Source of the DNA: Burkholderia stagnalis
Lineage (GTDB): Bacteria > Pseudomonadota > Gammaproteobacteria > Burkholderiales > Burkholderiaceae
Assembly: GCF_902830275.1 (NCBI RefSeq)
Contig: NZ_CADESW010000014.1
Location: forward strand, 1 to 64,000
DNA: 64,000 nucleotides
Reading direction: 5' to 3'
The notes under the pieces were generated by a model. It was not told the origin of the DNA and made no database searches. It was given only the letters and a program-made list of their open reading frames with translations. The translations under genes and the position numbers were made by a program. Below are positions 1 to 15,511 of this stretch, in pieces (positions within the stretch are counted from its first letter, which is position 1; every line of letters starts with the position of its first letter).

Positions 1-5
1 CTCTT

Positions 6-120
6 TGCCTGATGACCATAGCGAGTCGGTCCCACCCCTTCCCATCCCGAACAGGACCGTGAAACGACTCTACGCCGATGATAGTGCGGATTCCCGTGTG
101 AAAGTAGGTAATCGTCAGGC
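6..120 (+). rRNA. rrf: 5S ribosomal RNA
   Basis: About 115 nt with the proteobacterial 5S layout. The first bases (GCCTGATGA, from 7) pair with the last (TCGTCAGGC, ending at 120) to form helix I. The internal CCCATCCCGAACAGG element is the conserved 5S core. It is the 3' end of an rRNA operon whose 16S and 23S genes must lie to the left of the window, and a terminator follows directly. The exact ends may be off by 1-2 nt. Confidence 0.95.
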
Positions 121-133
121 TCCCTAAGCCAAG

Positions 134-161
134 AACCCCCGCCTAACCGGCGGGGGTTTTT
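134..161 (+). terminator. rho-independent terminator of the rRNA operon
   Basis: A GC-rich stem (CCCCCGCC pairing with GGCGGGGG, loop of about five bases) is followed by five T residues. It sits 14 nt after the 5S gene, so it most likely ends rRNA operon transcription. Confidence 0.9.
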
Positions 162-1349
162 GCATTTGTGGCGCGGAAATGCGCGTGGCGAGCGGGGCAC
201 CCATCCGGGCGCACAGTCTTCTTCGAAAAAGCCCGGTGCGATCATCGTCGGACAAGGGGCGCCACCTCGATTCCTCGCAACTGCCGTTAGCGCAAACAGG
301 CCGCTCAGCCTGGGCTTCCGACCATCACCTCCGTACAGCCCCCAATATCCGGGCCGCCGTAAGCCGGCTGGTCCGAAGATCGTCAGCCGGGCTCGGATCG
401 CTCAGCGCCGTATCGGGGCGCATGCTACGGCACGAGGAGCGCGGGGCACGGATCGGGGCCCGCGGCGCGAAGATTTACCCGACAGTTTTCCTGCGGCGCG
501 AGCGTACTGGCTGACGCGACGCGCCCGCGTCGAAGCCGAAGCAAGTGTCGTCGGCCAAGCGAACCAGATGGATGTCGTGCGGGCAGGCCTGGTATCGCAC
601 GCAGATCGTTACTTCGCTGCGACAGGCCGCCAGACAGTCATTCTGATCAGCTTGCACGACTCGCCGAGGCGGCGAGCGATTTCATTGCCTGACATCAGCT
701 GCAGTGGCCATGCACCCGCGTTGGCAATCATTGGTTCGAGCGCATGTTGTTGTCGGTCAAGCGCTGCGGGACGTTCATGCTGCTCATGTCGTTCGTGGAA
801 TCGTGCGGCGTCGCGCCGAGCCAGGGGCGGTCGAAGGGGCGCTCAGAAGCCGTGATAGCGGCTATCGCTTCGCGGCTCACGTGGCGAATCCAGGTGGCCC
901 GTCAGGCCGGCCGTCGGCGCGACACCATTTGTCCGACATGTCGGCGGCAAGCACTATCGATGTCCCGGCTAGCGCGGCGGTCGCGAACTGGCGAACGAGC
1001 TTACGCATGATCGCGGTAGGGCTGACGATCTCGGCGGATAACGACATCACCCTATAGGCGGCACCCATCGACTGCGCAGCGCCAGGAAATGCCGCTGAAA
1101 AGCTCGCAAGAAAGCGGCGTCCGTCCCGTCGCGAACCGATCGGCACGAAATTTGCCGGAATTTTTGCATATACCCCTTGGCTTTGTGACGCGAAGGCCGT
1201 ATGATGGCGGTCTTCTGATTTTCGGCGCGGGTGCAGATCTGCGGCGAAACCAGAATCTGACGAAGATGTGTGCATCAACATGCCGGGCTGACGCCTCGCG
1301 GATCGTGCAGGCATTCTCGAGGAGAATGAAAATAATCTTCGCGATGCGC
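162..1349. other. 1.2 kb stretch without a recognisable gene
   Basis: Open frames occur on both strands here, but none has a clear ribosome binding site or a product I recognise, and the composition looks mixed. On the minus strand several short frames between about 480 and 1060 follow one another in different phases. One, ending near 878, has a plausible protein-like stretch (KLVRQFATAALAGTSIVLAA). This could be a decayed leftward gene, or only spacer between the rRNA operon and the tRNA promoter. I call no gene here. Confidence 0.5.
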
Positions 1350-1378
1350 TTGACACAAGTGTGATGTGCCTCCATAAT
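1350..1378 (+). promoter_or_regulatory. sigma-70 promoter of the tRNA-Tyr/Gly/Thr-tuf unit
   Basis: A perfect -35 box TTGACA (1350-1355) is followed by a 17 bp spacer and the -10 box CATAAT (1373-1378). The expected start is near 1385, just before tRNA-Tyr at 1393. No other promoter of this quality is seen before tuf, so the three tRNAs and tuf are probably one transcript. Confidence 0.85.
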
Positions 1379-1392
1379 CGTCAGTTCTCTAC

Positions 1393-1478
1393 GGAGGGGT
1401 GCCCGAGTGGCTAAAGGGGGCAGACTGTAAATCTGTTGGCTTACGCCTACGTTGGTTCGAATCCAACCTCCTCCACCA
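1393..1478 (+). tRNA. tRNA-Tyr (anticodon GTA)
   Basis: An 86 nt class II tRNA with a long variable arm, encoded CCA end, acceptor stem GGAGGGG/CTCCTCC and anticodon loop CTGTAAA, which gives GTA. It is first in a tRNA-Tyr, tRNA-Gly, tRNA-Thr, tuf cluster. Confidence 0.97.
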
Positions 1479-1521
1479 AGACATCAGCGCAGAGAGCAGT
1501 AGGGAATCGTTAGTGGCCCGT

Positions 1522-1595
1522 GCGGGTGTAGCTCAATGGTAGAGCAGAAGCCTTCCAAGCTTACGACGAGGGTTCGATTCCCTTCACCCGCTCCA
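1522..1595 (+). tRNA. tRNA-Gly (anticodon TCC)
   Basis: A 74 nt tRNA with acceptor stem GCGGGTG/CACCCGC, discriminator T, encoded CCA, T-loop GTTCGATTC and anticodon TCC in loop CTTCCAA. It lies 43 nt after tRNA-Tyr. Confidence 0.97.
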
Positions 1596-1620
1596 GTCTG
1601 CGTAGTTGAAGCGTAAAACC

Positions 1621-1695
<75 letters not shown>

Positions 1696-1758
1696 GTAGT
1701 ACAGTCAGTGTCTGTTTGCGCGCGGCGCAACATGTGAAATTCCTTTCGGGAGTTGAAA

Positions 1759-2949
<1,191 letters not shown>

Positions 2950-2974
2950 GCCAGTTATTCGTTGATCGACAGTT

Positions 2975-3000
2975 TTGGGGCTGGCATTAGCCAGTCCCAA
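2975..3000 (+). promoter_or_regulatory. hairpin between tuf and tRNA-Trp
   Basis: An 11 bp stem (TTGGGGCTGGC with GCCAGTCCCAA, one G-T pair, loop ATTA) lies between the tuf stop and tRNA-Trp. No T-run follows, so it is more likely an RNA processing or mRNA 3'-end stability element than a terminator. Confidence 0.5.
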
Positions 3001-3008
3001 CATGGTCT

Positions 3009-3084
3009 AGGGGTATAGCTCAACTGGCAGAGCGTCGGTCTCCAAAACCGAAGGTTGGGGGTTCGATTCCCTCTGCCCCTGCCA
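3009..3084 (+). tRNA. tRNA-Trp (anticodon CCA)
   Basis: A 76 nt tRNA with acceptor stem AGGGGTA/TGCCCCT, discriminator G, encoded CCA, and anticodon CCA inside the loop CTCCAAA. It lies between tuf and secE, as in many proteobacteria. Confidence 0.97.
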
Positions 3085-3127
3085 AAAAATCGCCACGTGT
3101 CATACGTGGCATTTGTTTTAAGGTGTT

Positions 3128-3508
3128 ATGGCGAATCCATCCGTCGAAACTGTAAATACCTCCGGCGATAAGCTGATGCTGGCCCTGGGCGTATTGTTGG
3201 TCTTGGCCGGATTCGTGGGCTTCTTCTGGCTGGGTGGTCAGGAGTGGTACGTCCGCGGTGCCGCTCTGGCGGTGGGGTTGATCGCCGGCGTGGCCGTGGG
3301 CCTGATGTCGGCGCCTGGCAAGGGCCTGATCGCGTTTGCCAAGGATTCGTACAAGGAAGTCCGGAAGGTCGTTTGGCCCACCCGCAAGGAAGCAACGCAA
3401 ACCACGCTCGTCGTGTTCGGTTTCGTGCTCGTGATGGCAATTTTCCTCTGGTTGAGCGACAAATCCATCGAATGGGTGATTTTCTCGGCGATTCTGGGTT
3501 GGAAATGA
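3128..3508 (+). CDS. secE: preprotein translocase subunit SecE
   Basis: SecE is the essential small subunit of the SecYEG channel in the inner membrane. The product is 126 aa with three predicted membrane segments (about residues 16-36, 42-60 and 92-110), the three-helix form known from enterobacteria. The conserved cytoplasmic amphipathic helix is visible as [16 protein letters not shown] at about 74-89. nusG starts two bases after the stop, the classical secE-nusG pair, so the two are surely co-transcribed. The gene lies 43 nt behind tRNA-Trp. Confidence 0.96.
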   Translation: MANPSVETVNTSGDKLMLALGVLLVLAGFVGFFWLGGQEWYVRGAALAVGLIAGVAVGLMSAPGKGLIAFAKDSYKEVRKVVWPTRKEATQTTLVVFGFVLVMAIFLWLSDKSIEWVIFSAILGWK

Positions 3509-3509
3509 T

Positions 3510-4067
3510 ATGAGCGATACTCCGGCATCCCCGAGCGGAAAGCGGTGGTACGTCGTGCACGCCTACTCCGGTATGGAGAAGAGCGTGCAACGCGCGCTTC
3601 AGGAGCGCATTGAACGTGCCGGCATGCAGGACAAGTTTGGCCAGATCCTGGTTCCGACCGAAGAAGTGGTCGAAGTCAAGGGTGGTCACAAGGCAGTGAC
3701 GGAACGTCGTTTCTTCCCCGGCTACGTGCTGGTGGAAATGGAAATGACGGACGAAACGTGGCACCTCGTGAAGAACACCGCGAAGGTCACCGGTTTCGTC
3801 GGCGGTGCGCGCAACCGCCCGACGCCGATTTCCCCCAAGGAAGTCGAGAAGATCATGTCGCAGATGCAGGAAGGCGTGGAGAAGCCGCGCCCGAAGACCC
3901 TGTTCGAAGTCGGCGAGATGGTTCGGGTCAAGGAAGGCCCGTTCACGGATTTCAATGGCACCGTCGAAGAAGTGAACTACGAAAAATCGCGTGTGCGTGT
4001 GTCGGTCACCATCTTCGGTCGCGCCACCCCGGTCGAGCTCGAGTTCGGCCAGGTCGAAAAAGTTTGA
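3510..4067 (+). CDS. nusG: transcription termination/antitermination factor NusG
   Basis: NusG binds RNA polymerase, suppresses pausing, and links transcription to Rho or to the ribosome. At 185 aa it has the usual length. The N-terminal NGN domain begins at [16 protein letters not shown] (about residue 11), and a C-terminal KOW domain is visible as [18 protein letters not shown] (about 133-150). It starts two bases after secE. A strong hairpin follows the stop, then the L11 operon. Nothing unusual in length or composition. Confidence 0.97.
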   Translation: MSDTPASPSGKRWYVVHAYSGMEKSVQRALQERIERAGMQDKFGQILVPTEEVVEVKGGHKAVTERRFFPGYVLVEMEMTDETWHLVKNTAKVTGFVGGARNRPTPISPKEVEKIMSQMQEGVEKPRPKTLFEVGEMVRVKEGPFTDFNGTVEEVNYEKSRVRVSVTIFGRATPVELEFGQVEKV

Positions 4068-4076
4068 TCCCGATTC

Positions 4077-4100
4077 GGTGGGCAGCCTCGGCTGCCCACC
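4077..4100 (+). terminator. hairpin after nusG
   Basis: A perfect 11 bp stem (GGTGGGCAGCC with GGCTGCCCACC, loop TC) starts 10 nt after the nusG stop. The T-run after it is weak (TTCGCGCTT), so it may be a partial terminator or processing site separating secE-nusG from rplK. The following 107 nt form the L11 leader, in which I see no clear promoter. Confidence 0.55.
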
Positions 4101-4207
4101 TTCGCGCTTACGGTCCGCGTCATGGCCGTTGAGGAGCGTCAGTAGCCAGCGGCGAACGCGCGTTATCACTCACCGAACGCCGCTTGGCGTTCCAACGAGG
4201 TTTTCAA

Positions 4208-4639
4208 ATGGCAAAGAAGATTGTCGGCTTTATCAAGCTGCAGATCCCTGCAGGTAAAGCCAACCCGTCGCCGCCGGTCGGTCCGGCACTGGGCCAGCGC
4301 GGCCTGAACATCATGGAGTTCTGCAAGGCGTTCAACGCGCAGACTCAAGGCATGGAGCCGGGTCTGCCGGTGCCGGTGGTCATCACGGCATACGCTGACA
4401 AGAGCTTCACGTTCGTGATGAAGACGCCGCCGGCGACCGTCCTGATCAAGAAGGCGGCGAAGGTGGACAAGGGCTCGAGCAAGCCGCACACCGACAAGGT
4501 CGGTTCGATCACGCGCGCTCAAGCCGAAGAAATCGCGAAGACCAAGATGCCGGACCTTACGGCAGCTGATCTGGACGCAGCCGTTCGCACCATCGCTGGT
4601 AGCGCACGCTCGATGGGCATCACCGTGGAGGGTGTGTAA
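4208..4639 (+). CDS. rplK: 50S ribosomal protein L11
   Basis: L11 sits at the GTPase-associated centre of the large subunit, binds 23S rRNA and is needed for RelA-dependent stringent signalling. The product is 143 aa, normal length, with the N-terminal proline-rich region ([20 protein letters not shown]) that contacts elongation factors. I chose the ATG at 4208, which gives MAKKIVGF; an earlier in-frame start at 4184 would add eight residues foreign to the family. An AACGAGG ribosome binding site precedes it. rplA starts directly at the stop codon. Confidence 0.97.
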   Translation: MAKKIVGFIKLQIPAGKANPSPPVGPALGQRGLNIMEFCKAFNAQTQGMEPGLPVPVVITAYADKSFTFVMKTPPATVLIKKAAKVDKGSSKPHTDKVGSITRAQAEEIAKTKMPDLTAADLDAAVRTIAGSARSMGITVEGV

Positions 4640-5338
4640 ATGGCTAAGATCTCCAAGCGCCGTCAGGCATTTGCCGCCAAGGTCGACCGTCAGAAGCTGT
4701 ACGCGATCGAAGACGCACTCGCACTCGTGAAGGAATGCGCGAGCGCGAAGTTCAACGAATCGATCGACGTCGCAGTCCAGCTCGGTATCGATGCGAAGAA
4801 GTCGGACCAAGTGGTTCGCGGTTCGGTCGTTCTGCCGGCTGGCACGGGCAAGTCGGTTCGCGTTGCCGTGTTCGCGCAAGGCGAGAAGGCCGAGCAAGCA
4901 CGTGCAGCAGGCGCGGAAATCGTCGGTATGGAAGACCTGGCTGAGCAGATCAAGGCTGGCCAGATGGACTTCGACATCGTGATCGCTTCGCCGGACACGA
5001 TGCGTATCGTCGGTACGCTGGGTCAGATCCTCGGCCCGCGCGGCCTGATGCCGAACCCGAAGGTCGGCACCGTGACGCCGGACGTCGCAACCGCGGTCAA
5101 GAACGCGAAGGCTGGCCAGGTCCAGTTCCGCGTCGACAAGGCCGGTATCATCCACGCGACCATCGGCCGTGCATCGTTCGAATCGACCGCGCTGCGCAGC
5201 AACCTGTCGGCGCTGATCGAAGCGCTGCAGAAGGCAAAGCCGGCAACGAGCAAGGGCGTGTACCTGCGCAAGATCGCACTGTCGAGCACGATGGGCGTCG
5301 GCGTGCGTGTCGACCAGGCTACGCTGGCAGCGCAGTAA
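4640..5338 (+). CDS. rplA: 50S ribosomal protein L1
   Basis: L1 forms the mobile L1 stalk near the E site and in enterobacteria represses its own rplK-rplA mRNA. The product is 232 aa, typical length. The family signature region with [15 protein letters not shown] is visible at about residues 133-147. Its ATG follows the rplK TAA with no spacer, so the two genes are translationally coupled. A strong hairpin follows 10 nt after the stop, before the long L10 leader. Confidence 0.97.
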   Translation: MAKISKRRQAFAAKVDRQKLYAIEDALALVKECASAKFNESIDVAVQLGIDAKKSDQVVRGSVVLPAGTGKSVRVAVFAQGEKAEQARAAGAEIVGMEDLAEQIKAGQMDFDIVIASPDTMRIVGTLGQILGPRGLMPNPKVGTVTPDVATAVKNAKAGQVQFRVDKAGIIHATIGRASFESTALRSNLSALIEALQKAKPATSKGVYLRKIALSSTMGVGVRVDQATLAAQ

Positions 5339-5348
5339 GCAAGAATTC

Positions 5349-5629
5349 AGGCCGCTTCACGAAGCGGCCTCAAAGGGCTTTGGGCGGTTGTCCGCGCAGT
5401 TTGGCGGGCAACCGGTTATCAAAGACCGTTGGTGGGAGCGTCGCAGTCAGGCAATCCCTTAATGCAAGCCAACGCAGATGGCGAACCCGAAATAGTTTTG
5501 CAGTGGTGAAGCCCCAGGCCGCGAAGCGATTCGCGGTGTGAGGTGGAAATACTCCTAACGAGTCGGACGCCGTTGTTGAACGAGGTACGTGAGGTTTCGT
5601 GCCGAACGTATCGTTTCTGGAGGCTAACC
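5349..5629 (+). promoter_or_regulatory. L10 leader region with two strong hairpins
   Basis: This 280 nt stretch between rplA and rplJ holds a perfect 10 bp hairpin (5349-5370, AGGCCGCTTC/GAAGCGGCCT) without a T-run. A second stem of about 11 bp lies at 5385-5395 with 5404-5414. The position matches the leader where L10-L12 binds its own mRNA in other proteobacteria. I see no convincing -35/-10 pair. The autoregulatory role is inferred from position, not from a recognised kink-turn. Confidence 0.55.
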
Positions 5630-6127
5630 GTGCCGCTTAATAGAGAAGACAAGCAAGCCGTCGTCGCTGAGGTTGCCGCGCAAGTCGCGAAGGCCCAGAC
5701 CGTCGTGCTGGCTGAGTATCGTGGAATTGCGGTTGGCGATCTGACCAAGCTGCGCGCGAAAGCGCGTGAGCAACAGGTTTACCTGCGCGTGTTGAAGAAC
5801 ACGCTGGCGCGTCGCGCCGTCGAAGGTACGCCGTTTGCTCCGCTGGCAGAGCAGATGACTGGCCCCCTGATCTACGGCATCTCGGAAGATGCAATTGCTG
5901 CTGCGAAGGTCGTCAACGACTTCAGCAAGAGCAATGACAAGTTGGTCATTCGGGCTGGTTCGTTCGATGGCAAGGTGATGGACCAAGCCGGCGTGCAAGC
6001 GCTGGCAAGCATCCCGAGCCGCGAGGAACTGCTCTCGAAGCTGCTGTTCGTTATGCAATCGCCTGTTTCCGGCTTTGCGCGCGCTCTGGCCGCGCTGGCT
6101 GAGAAGAAGCAAGCCGAAGCTGCGTAA
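5630..6127 (+). CDS. rplJ: 50S ribosomal protein L10
   Basis: L10 anchors the L7/L12 stalk to the large subunit and with L12 represses its own operon in many bacteria. The start is GTG at 5630, supported by CTGGAGG at 5617-5623 and by the family-like N-terminus ([14 protein letters not shown]). It gives 165 aa, the expected size. An upstream in-frame ATG at 5543 would add 29 non-conserved residues. It is followed after 63 nt by rplL, the partner that binds its C-terminal helix. Confidence 0.95.
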   Translation: MPLNREDKQAVVAEVAAQVAKAQTVVLAEYRGIAVGDLTKLRAKAREQQVYLRVLKNTLARRAVEGTPFAPLAEQMTGPLIYGISEDAIAAAKVVNDFSKSNDKLVIRAGSFDGKVMDQAGVQALASIPSREELLSKLLFVMQSPVSGFARALAALAEKKQAEAA

Positions 6128-6190
6128 TCGAACGCACATCAGCGTCACTGATCGCTGGCTGTATCCGTATTCAATTTAGGAGTATTTCAA

Positions 6191-6565
6191 ATGGCAATCG
6201 CAAAAGAAGACATCCTGGCAGCAGTCGAAGGGATGACCGTTCTGGAACTGAACGAACTGGTCAAGGCGTTCGAAGAGAAGTTCGGCGTGTCGGCAGCTGC
6301 TGTTGCAGTCGCTGGCCCGGCAGGCGGCGGCGCTGCTGCTGCAGCTGAAGAGAAGACCGAATTCACGGTCGTCCTGGCTGAAGCAGGCGCGAACAAGGTT
6401 TCCGTCATCAAGGCAGTTCGCGAACTGACGGGCCTGGGCCTGAAGGAAGCGAAGGACCTGGTTGACGGTGCACCGAAGCCCGTCAAGGAAGGCGTCGACA
6501 AGGCTGCTGCTGAAGAAGCCAAGAAGAAGCTGGAAGAAGCAGGCGCGAAGGTCGAAGTCAAGTAA
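6191..6565 (+). CDS. rplL: 50S ribosomal protein L7/L12
   Basis: L7/L12 forms the multimeric stalk that recruits translational GTPases. The product is 124 aa and very acidic. It has an N-terminal dimerisation domain, an Ala/Gly-rich hinge ([13 protein letters not shown], about residues 43-55), and the conserved C-terminal domain with [28 protein letters not shown] lies just upstream of the ATG. An attenuator-like hairpin follows before rpoB. Confidence 0.97.
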   Translation: MAIAKEDILAAVEGMTVLELNELVKAFEEKFGVSAAAVAVAGPAGGGAAAAAEEKTEFTVVLAEAGANKVSVIKAVRELTGLGLKEAKDLVDGAPKPVKEGVDKAAAEEAKKKLEEAGAKVEVK

Positions 6566-6583
6566 GTTCCGGCGCGCTGTGCG

Positions 6584-6616
6584 AAGGCTGGCGGTATTTC
6601 CACCGCCGGCCTTTTT
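6584..6616 (+). terminator. attenuator/terminator between rplL and rpoB
   Basis: A 12 bp stem (AAGGCTGGCGGT with ACCGCCGGCCTT, one G-T pair, loop of six) ends in five T residues. It sits 18 nt after rplL. As in E. coli, partial termination here would set the ratio of ribosomal proteins to RNA polymerase subunits; that role is inferred from position. Confidence 0.8.
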
Positions 6617-6932
6617 GTGCTTTGTGGGAACGTTATTCTGGCACTCTTTCGTGAGCCGGGATAAACGCCCCGAGAAGCCAAAGATAACCGTCGAATCGTT
6701 GCGATTGGCGTTTTTCTTTGTCTTCTGAAGCGACTGCAGAAGGCAAGTTTGGTCGGGTAGCGGGCAACACAGGCATCCGCTGCCGTCAGCCAGCGGTTGG
6801 TAGCGGCCAACCACCAAGCTTCTCGGCTCGTTCAAGCCGTCGGACGGCCATCGGGTCTCAGTCGGTGAACACTCGGGTTTGACACGTCCAGGTATTCCGC
6901 CTCGATAGCACCCGCCGTGATTCGGAGATCGT
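6617..6932 (+). other. untranslated leader of rpoB
   Basis: This 316 nt stretch holds no gene. A small hairpin (GGTTGG/CCAACC, 6795-6812) and other weak stems can be drawn. I find no good sigma-70 promoter, so rpoB is probably reached mainly by readthrough from rplJL. A clear ribosome binding site (GGAGATCGT before ATG) marks the rpoB start. Confidence 0.5.
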
Positions 6933-11039
<4,107 letters not shown>

Positions 11040-11060
11040 TCGGACTACGGAGAGAAAGCA

Positions 11061-14000
11061 ATGAAAGCTCTGCTCGATCTATTCAAGCAAGTCCAACAGG
11101 AAGAAGTTTTCGACGCGATCAAGATCGGTCTGGCTTCACCTGACAAGATCCGTTCGTGGTCGTTCGGCGAAGTGAAGAAACCGGAGACCATCAACTACCG
11201 TACGTTCAAGCCGGAACGCGATGGTCTCTTCTGCGCGAAGATCTTCGGGCCGATCAAGGACTACGAGTGCCTGTGCGGCAAGTACAAGCGCCTGAAGCAC
11301 CGCGGCGTGATCTGCGAGAAGTGCGGCGTCGAAGTGACGCTGGCGAAGGTGCGTCGTGAACGGATGGGCCACATCGAACTGGCCTCGCCGGTCGCGCACA
11401 TCTGGTTCCTGAAGTCGCTGCCGTCGCGTCTGGGCATGGTGCTCGACATGACGCTGCGCGACATCGAGCGCGTGCTGTACTTCGAGGCATACGTGGTGAT
11501 CGAACCGGGCATGACGCCGCTGAAGGCGCGGCAGATCATGACCGAAGAGGATTACTACAACAAGGTCGAGGAATACGGCGACGAATTCCGTGCCGAGATG
11601 GGTGCGGAAGGCGTGCGTGAACTGCTGCGCGCGATCAACATCGACGAGCAGGTCGAGACGCTGCGCACCGAGCTGAAGAACACCGGCTCGGAAGCGAAGA
11701 TCAAGAAGTACGCGAAGCGCCTGAAGGTCCTCGAGGCATTCCAGCGCTCGGGCATCAAGCCCGAGTGGATGATCCTCGAAGTGCTGCCGGTGCTGCCGCC
11801 GGAACTGCGTCCGCTCGTGCCGCTGGACGGCGGCCGTTTCGCGACGTCGGACCTGAACGACCTGTACCGCCGCGTGATCAACCGTAACAACCGGTTGAAG
11901 CGTCTGCTCGAGCTGAAGGCGCCGGAGATCATCGTCCGCAACGAAAAGCGGATGCTGCAGGAAGCCGTCGACTCGCTGCTCGACAACGGCCGCCGCGGCA
12001 AGGCGATGACGGGCGCGAACAAGCGTCCGCTGAAGTCGCTCGCCGACATGATCAAGGGCAAGGGCGGTCGTTTCCGTCAGAACCTGCTGGGCAAGCGCGT
12101 CGACTACTCGGGCCGTTCGGTCATCGTGGTCGGCCCGACGCTGAAGCTGCACCAGTGCGGCCTGCCGAAGCTGATGGCGCTCGAGCTGTTCAAGCCGTTC
12201 ATCTTCAACAAGCTGGAAGTGATGGGCGTCGCGACGACCATCAAGGCGGCGAAGAAGGAAGTCGAGAACCAGACGCCGGTGGTGTGGGACATCCTCGAAG
12301 AGGTGATCCGCGAGCACCCGGTGATGCTGAACCGTGCGCCGACGCTGCACCGTCTCGGTATCCAGGCGTTCGAGCCGGTGCTGATCGAAGGCAAGGCAAT
12401 CCAGCTGCACCCGCTCGTCTGCGCGGCGTTCAACGCCGACTTCGACGGTGACCAGATGGCCGTTCACGTGCCGCTGTCGCTCGAAGCGCAGATGGAAGCG
12501 CGCACGCTGATGCTCGCGTCGAACAACGTGCTGTTCCCGGCCAACGGCGATCCGTCGATCGTGCCGTCGCAGGATATCGTGCTGGGTCTGTACTACGCGA
12601 CCCGCGAAGCGATCAACGCGAAGGGCGAAGGCCTGTCGTTCACCGGCGTGTCGGAAGTGATCCGCGCGTACGAGAACAAGGAAGTCGAGCTGGCATCGCG
12701 CGTCAACGTGCGGATCACCGAAATGGTCCACAACGAGGACAAGTCGGAAGGCGCACCGGCGTTCGTGCCGAAGATCACGCTGTACGCGACGACCGTCGGC
12801 CGCGCGATCCTGTCGGAGATCCTGCCGCACGGCCTGCCGTTCTCGGTGCTGAACAAGCCGCTGAAGAAGAAGGAAATCTCGCGCCTGATCAACACGGCGT
12901 TCCGCAAGTGCGGCCTGCGCGCGACGGTGGTGTTCGCCGATCAGCTGATGCAGTCGGGTTTCCGTCTCGCGACGCGCGCCGGCATCTCGATCTGCGTGGA
13001 CGACATGCTCGTGCCGGAGCAGAAGGAAACGATCGTCGGCGACGCCGCGAAGAAGGTGAAGGAGTACGACCGCCAGTACATGTCGGGTCTCGTCACCGCG
13101 CAGGAACGCTACAACAACGTGGTCGACATCTGGTCGGCGACGTCGGAAGCGGTCGGCAAGGCGATGATGGAGCAGCTGTCGACGGAGCCGGTGACGGACC
13201 GCGACGGCAACGCGACGCGCCAGGAGTCGTTCAACTCGATCTACATGATGGCCGACTCGGGCGCCCGGGGTTCGGCGGTGCAGATTCGTCAGCTGGCCGG
13301 TATGCGCGGCCTGATGGCGAAGCCGGACGGCTCGATTATCGAGACGCCGATTACCGCGAACTTCCGCGAAGGCCTGAACGTGTTGCAGTACTTCATCTCG
13401 ACCCACGGTGCACGTAAGGGTCTGGCTGATACGGCACTGAAGACCGCGAACTCGGGTTACCTGACGCGTCGTCTGGTCGACGTGACGCAGGATCTGGTCG
13501 TGGTCGAGGACGATTGCGGCACGAGCAACGGCGTCGCGATGAAGGCGCTGGTCGAAGGCGGTGAAGTCGTCGAAGCGCTGCGCGACCGTATCCTCGGCCG
13601 CGTCGCGGTGGCGGACGTCGTGAATCCGGAAACGCAGGAAACGCTGTACGAATCGGGCACGCTGCTCGACGAAACGGCGGTCGAGGAGATCGAACGCCTC
13701 GGCATCGACGAAGTGCGCGTGCGCACGCCGCTGACCTGCGAAACCCGCTACGGTCTGTGCGCGTCGTGCTACGGCCGCGACCTCGGCCGCGGCTCGCTCG
13801 TGAACGTCGGAGAAGCGGTCGGCGTGATCGCCGCGCAGTCGATCGGCGAGCCGGGCACGCAGCTGACGATGCGTACGTTCCACATCGGTGGTGCGGCATC
13901 GCGTGCGGCAGTGGCGTCGTCGGTCGAAGCGAAGAGCAACGGTATCGTGCGCTTCACGTCGACGATGCGCTACGTCACGAACGCGAAGGGCGAGCAGATC

Positions 14001-15308
14001 GTCATTTCCCGTTCGGGCGAAGCGATGATCACCGACGACTTCGGTCGCGAGCGCGAGCGTCACAAAGTGCCGTACGGCGCGACGCTGCTGCAGCTCGACG
14101 GCGTCACCGTCAAGGCCGGCACGCAGCTCGCTACGTGGGATCCGCTGACGCGCCCGATCATCACCGAGTACGGCGGTACGGTGAAGTTCGAGAACGTCGA
14201 GGAAGGCGTGACGGTCGCGAAGCAGATCGACGACGTGACCGGCCTGTCGACGCTGGTCGTGATCGACGTGAAGCGTCGCGGTTCGCAGGCGTCGAAGAGC
14301 GTGCGTCCGCAGGTGAAGCTGCTCGACGCGAACGGCGAGGAAGTGAAGATCCCGGGCACGGAGCACGCAGTGCAGATCGGCTTCCAGGTCGGCGCGCTGA
14401 TCACCGTGAAGGACGGCCAGCAGGTGCAGGTGGGTGAAGTGCTCGCACGTATCCCGACCGAAGCGCAGAAGACGCGTGACATTACCGGCGGTCTGCCGCG
14501 GGTGGCGGAACTGTTCGAAGCGCGTTCGCCGAAGGATGCGGGCATTCTCGCGGAAGTCACCGGCACGACGTCGTTCGGCAAGGACACGAAGGGCAAGCAG
14601 CGTCTCGTCATCACGGACCTCGAGGGCAATCAGCACGAGTTCCTGATCGCGAAGGAAAAGCAGGTGCTGGTCCACGATGCTCAGGTCGTCAACAAGGGCG
14701 AAATGATCGTGGACGGCCCGGCCGATCCGCACGACATCCTGCGTCTGCAGGGTATCGAGGCGCTGTCGCGCTACATCGTCGACGAAGTGCAGGACGTGTA
14801 CCGACTGCAGGGCGTGAAGATCAACGACAAGCACATCGAGGTGATCGTTCGCCAGATGCTGCGTCGTGTGCAGATCACCGACAACGGCGATACGCGCTTC
14901 ATCCCGGGCGAACAGGTCGAGCGTTCCGACATGCTGGACGAGAACGATCGCATGATCGCCGAGGACAAGCGTCCGGCGTCGTACGACAACGTGCTGCTGG
15001 GTATCACGAAGGCGTCGCTGTCGACCGACTCGTTCATCTCCGCGGCATCGTTCCAGGAAACGACCCGCGTGCTGACCGAAGCGGCGATCATGGGCAAGCG
15101 CGACGATCTGCGCGGCCTGAAGGAAAACGTGATCGTCGGCCGTCTGATTCCGGCTGGTACGGGCCTGGCGTTCCACAAGGCGCGCAAGGCCAAGGAGTCG
15201 TCGGATCGCGAGCGTTTCGACCAGATCGCAGCGGAAGAAGCGTTCGAGTTCGGCACCCCGAGCACGCCCGCCACGGAAGAGCCGCAACAGCATCCGGCAG
15301 CCGAGTAA
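11061..15308 (+). CDS. rpoC: DNA-directed RNA polymerase subunit beta'
   Basis: The beta' subunit carries the catalytic magnesium loop. The product is 1415 aa, full length. Visible signatures are the N-terminal zinc site ([20 protein letters not shown]), the active-site loop [12 protein letters not shown], and the second zinc-binding cluster around CGTSNG and [10 protein letters not shown]. It is preceded by a GGAGAGAAAGC ribosome binding site and separated from rpoB by 21 nt. A strong terminator 39 nt after the stop closes the rif operon. Confidence 0.99.
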   Translation: MKALLDLFKQVQQEEVFDAIKIGLASPDKIRSWSFGEVKKPETINYRTFKPERDGLFCAKIFGPIKDYECLCGKYKRLKHRGVICEKCGVEVTLAKVRRERMGHIELASPVAHIWFLKSLPSRLGMVLDMTLRDIERVLYFEAYVVIEPGMTPLKARQIMTEEDYYNKVEEYGDEFRAEMGAEGVRELLRAINIDEQVETLRTELKNTGSEAKIKKYAKRLKVLEAFQRSGIKPEWMILEVLPVLPPELRPLVPLDGGRFATSDLNDLYRRVINRNNRLKRLLELKAPEIIVRNEKRMLQEAVDSLLDNGRRGKAMTGANKRPLKSLADMIKGKGGRFRQNLLGKRVDYSGRSVIVVGPTLKLHQCGLPKLMALELFKPFIFNKLEVMGVATTIKAAKKEVENQTPVVWDILEEVIREHPVMLNRAPTLHRLGIQAFEPVLIEGKAIQLHPLVCAAFNADFDGDQMAVHVPLSLEAQMEARTLMLASNNVLFPANGDPSIVPSQDIVLGLYYATREAINAKGEGLSFTGVSEVIRAYENKEVELASRVNVRITEMVHNEDKSEGAPAFVPKITLYATTVGRAILSEILPHGLPFSVLNKPLKKKEISRLINTAFRKCGLRATVVFADQLMQSGFRLATRAGISICVDDMLVPEQKETIVGDAAKKVKEYDRQYMSGLVTAQERYNNVVDIWSATSEAVGKAMMEQLSTEPVTDRDGNATRQESFNSIYMMADSGARGSAVQIRQLAGMRGLMAKPDGSIIETPITANFREGLNVLQYFISTHGARKGLADTALKTANSGYLTRRLVDVTQDLVVVEDDCGTSNGVAMKALVEGGEVVEALRDRILGRVAVADVVNPETQETLYESGTLLDETAVEEIERLGIDEVRVRTPLTCETRYGLCASCYGRDLGRGSLVNVGEAVGVIAAQSIGEPGTQLTMRTFHIGGAASRAAVASSVEAKSNGIVRFTSTMRYVTNAKGEQIVISRSGEAMITDDFGRERERHKVPYGATLLQLDGVTVKAGTQLATWDPLTRPIITEYGGTVKFENVEEGVTVAKQIDDVTGLSTLVVIDVKRRGSQASKSVRPQVKLLDANGEEVKIPGTEHAVQIGFQVGALITVKDGQQVQVGEVLARIPTEAQKTRDITGGLPRVAELFEARSPKDAGILAEVTGTTSFGKDTKGKQRLVITDLEGNQHEFLIAKEKQVLVHDAQVVNKGEMIVDGPADPHDILRLQGIEALSRYIVDEVQDVYRLQGVKINDKHIEVIVRQMLRRVQITDNGDTRFIPGEQVERSDMLDENDRMIAEDKRPASYDNVLLGITKASLSTDSFISAASFQETTRVLTEAAIMGKRDDLRGLKENVIVGRLIPAGTGLAFHKARKAKESSDRERFDQIAAEEAFEFGTPSTPATEEPQQHPAAE

Positions 15309-15346
15309 GTGCTGGCGGCGCGAGCCGCCTCGCTACGCTGTCGCTG

Positions 15347-15379
15347 AAACCGCCCAGTTTCGACTGGGCGGTTTTTTTT
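15347..15379 (+). terminator. rho-independent terminator of the rplKAJL-rpoBC unit
   Basis: A 12 bp stem (AAACCGCCCAGT/ACTGGGCGGTTT) with a TTCG tetraloop is followed by eight T residues. It is the strongest terminator in this part of the window. Confidence 0.95.
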
Positions 15380-15511
15380 CGCCCGGCCGGCGCCGGTCGC
15401 CGGCACCAACGCGCACTGTCCCGATGGCCAATGTTGTGCGATTCGCCGCTTCAGGCGCGCACGGGTTGTTAGAATCCCGGTCATCGCAGTTTGCCGTCTT
15501 CCATCTCATTC

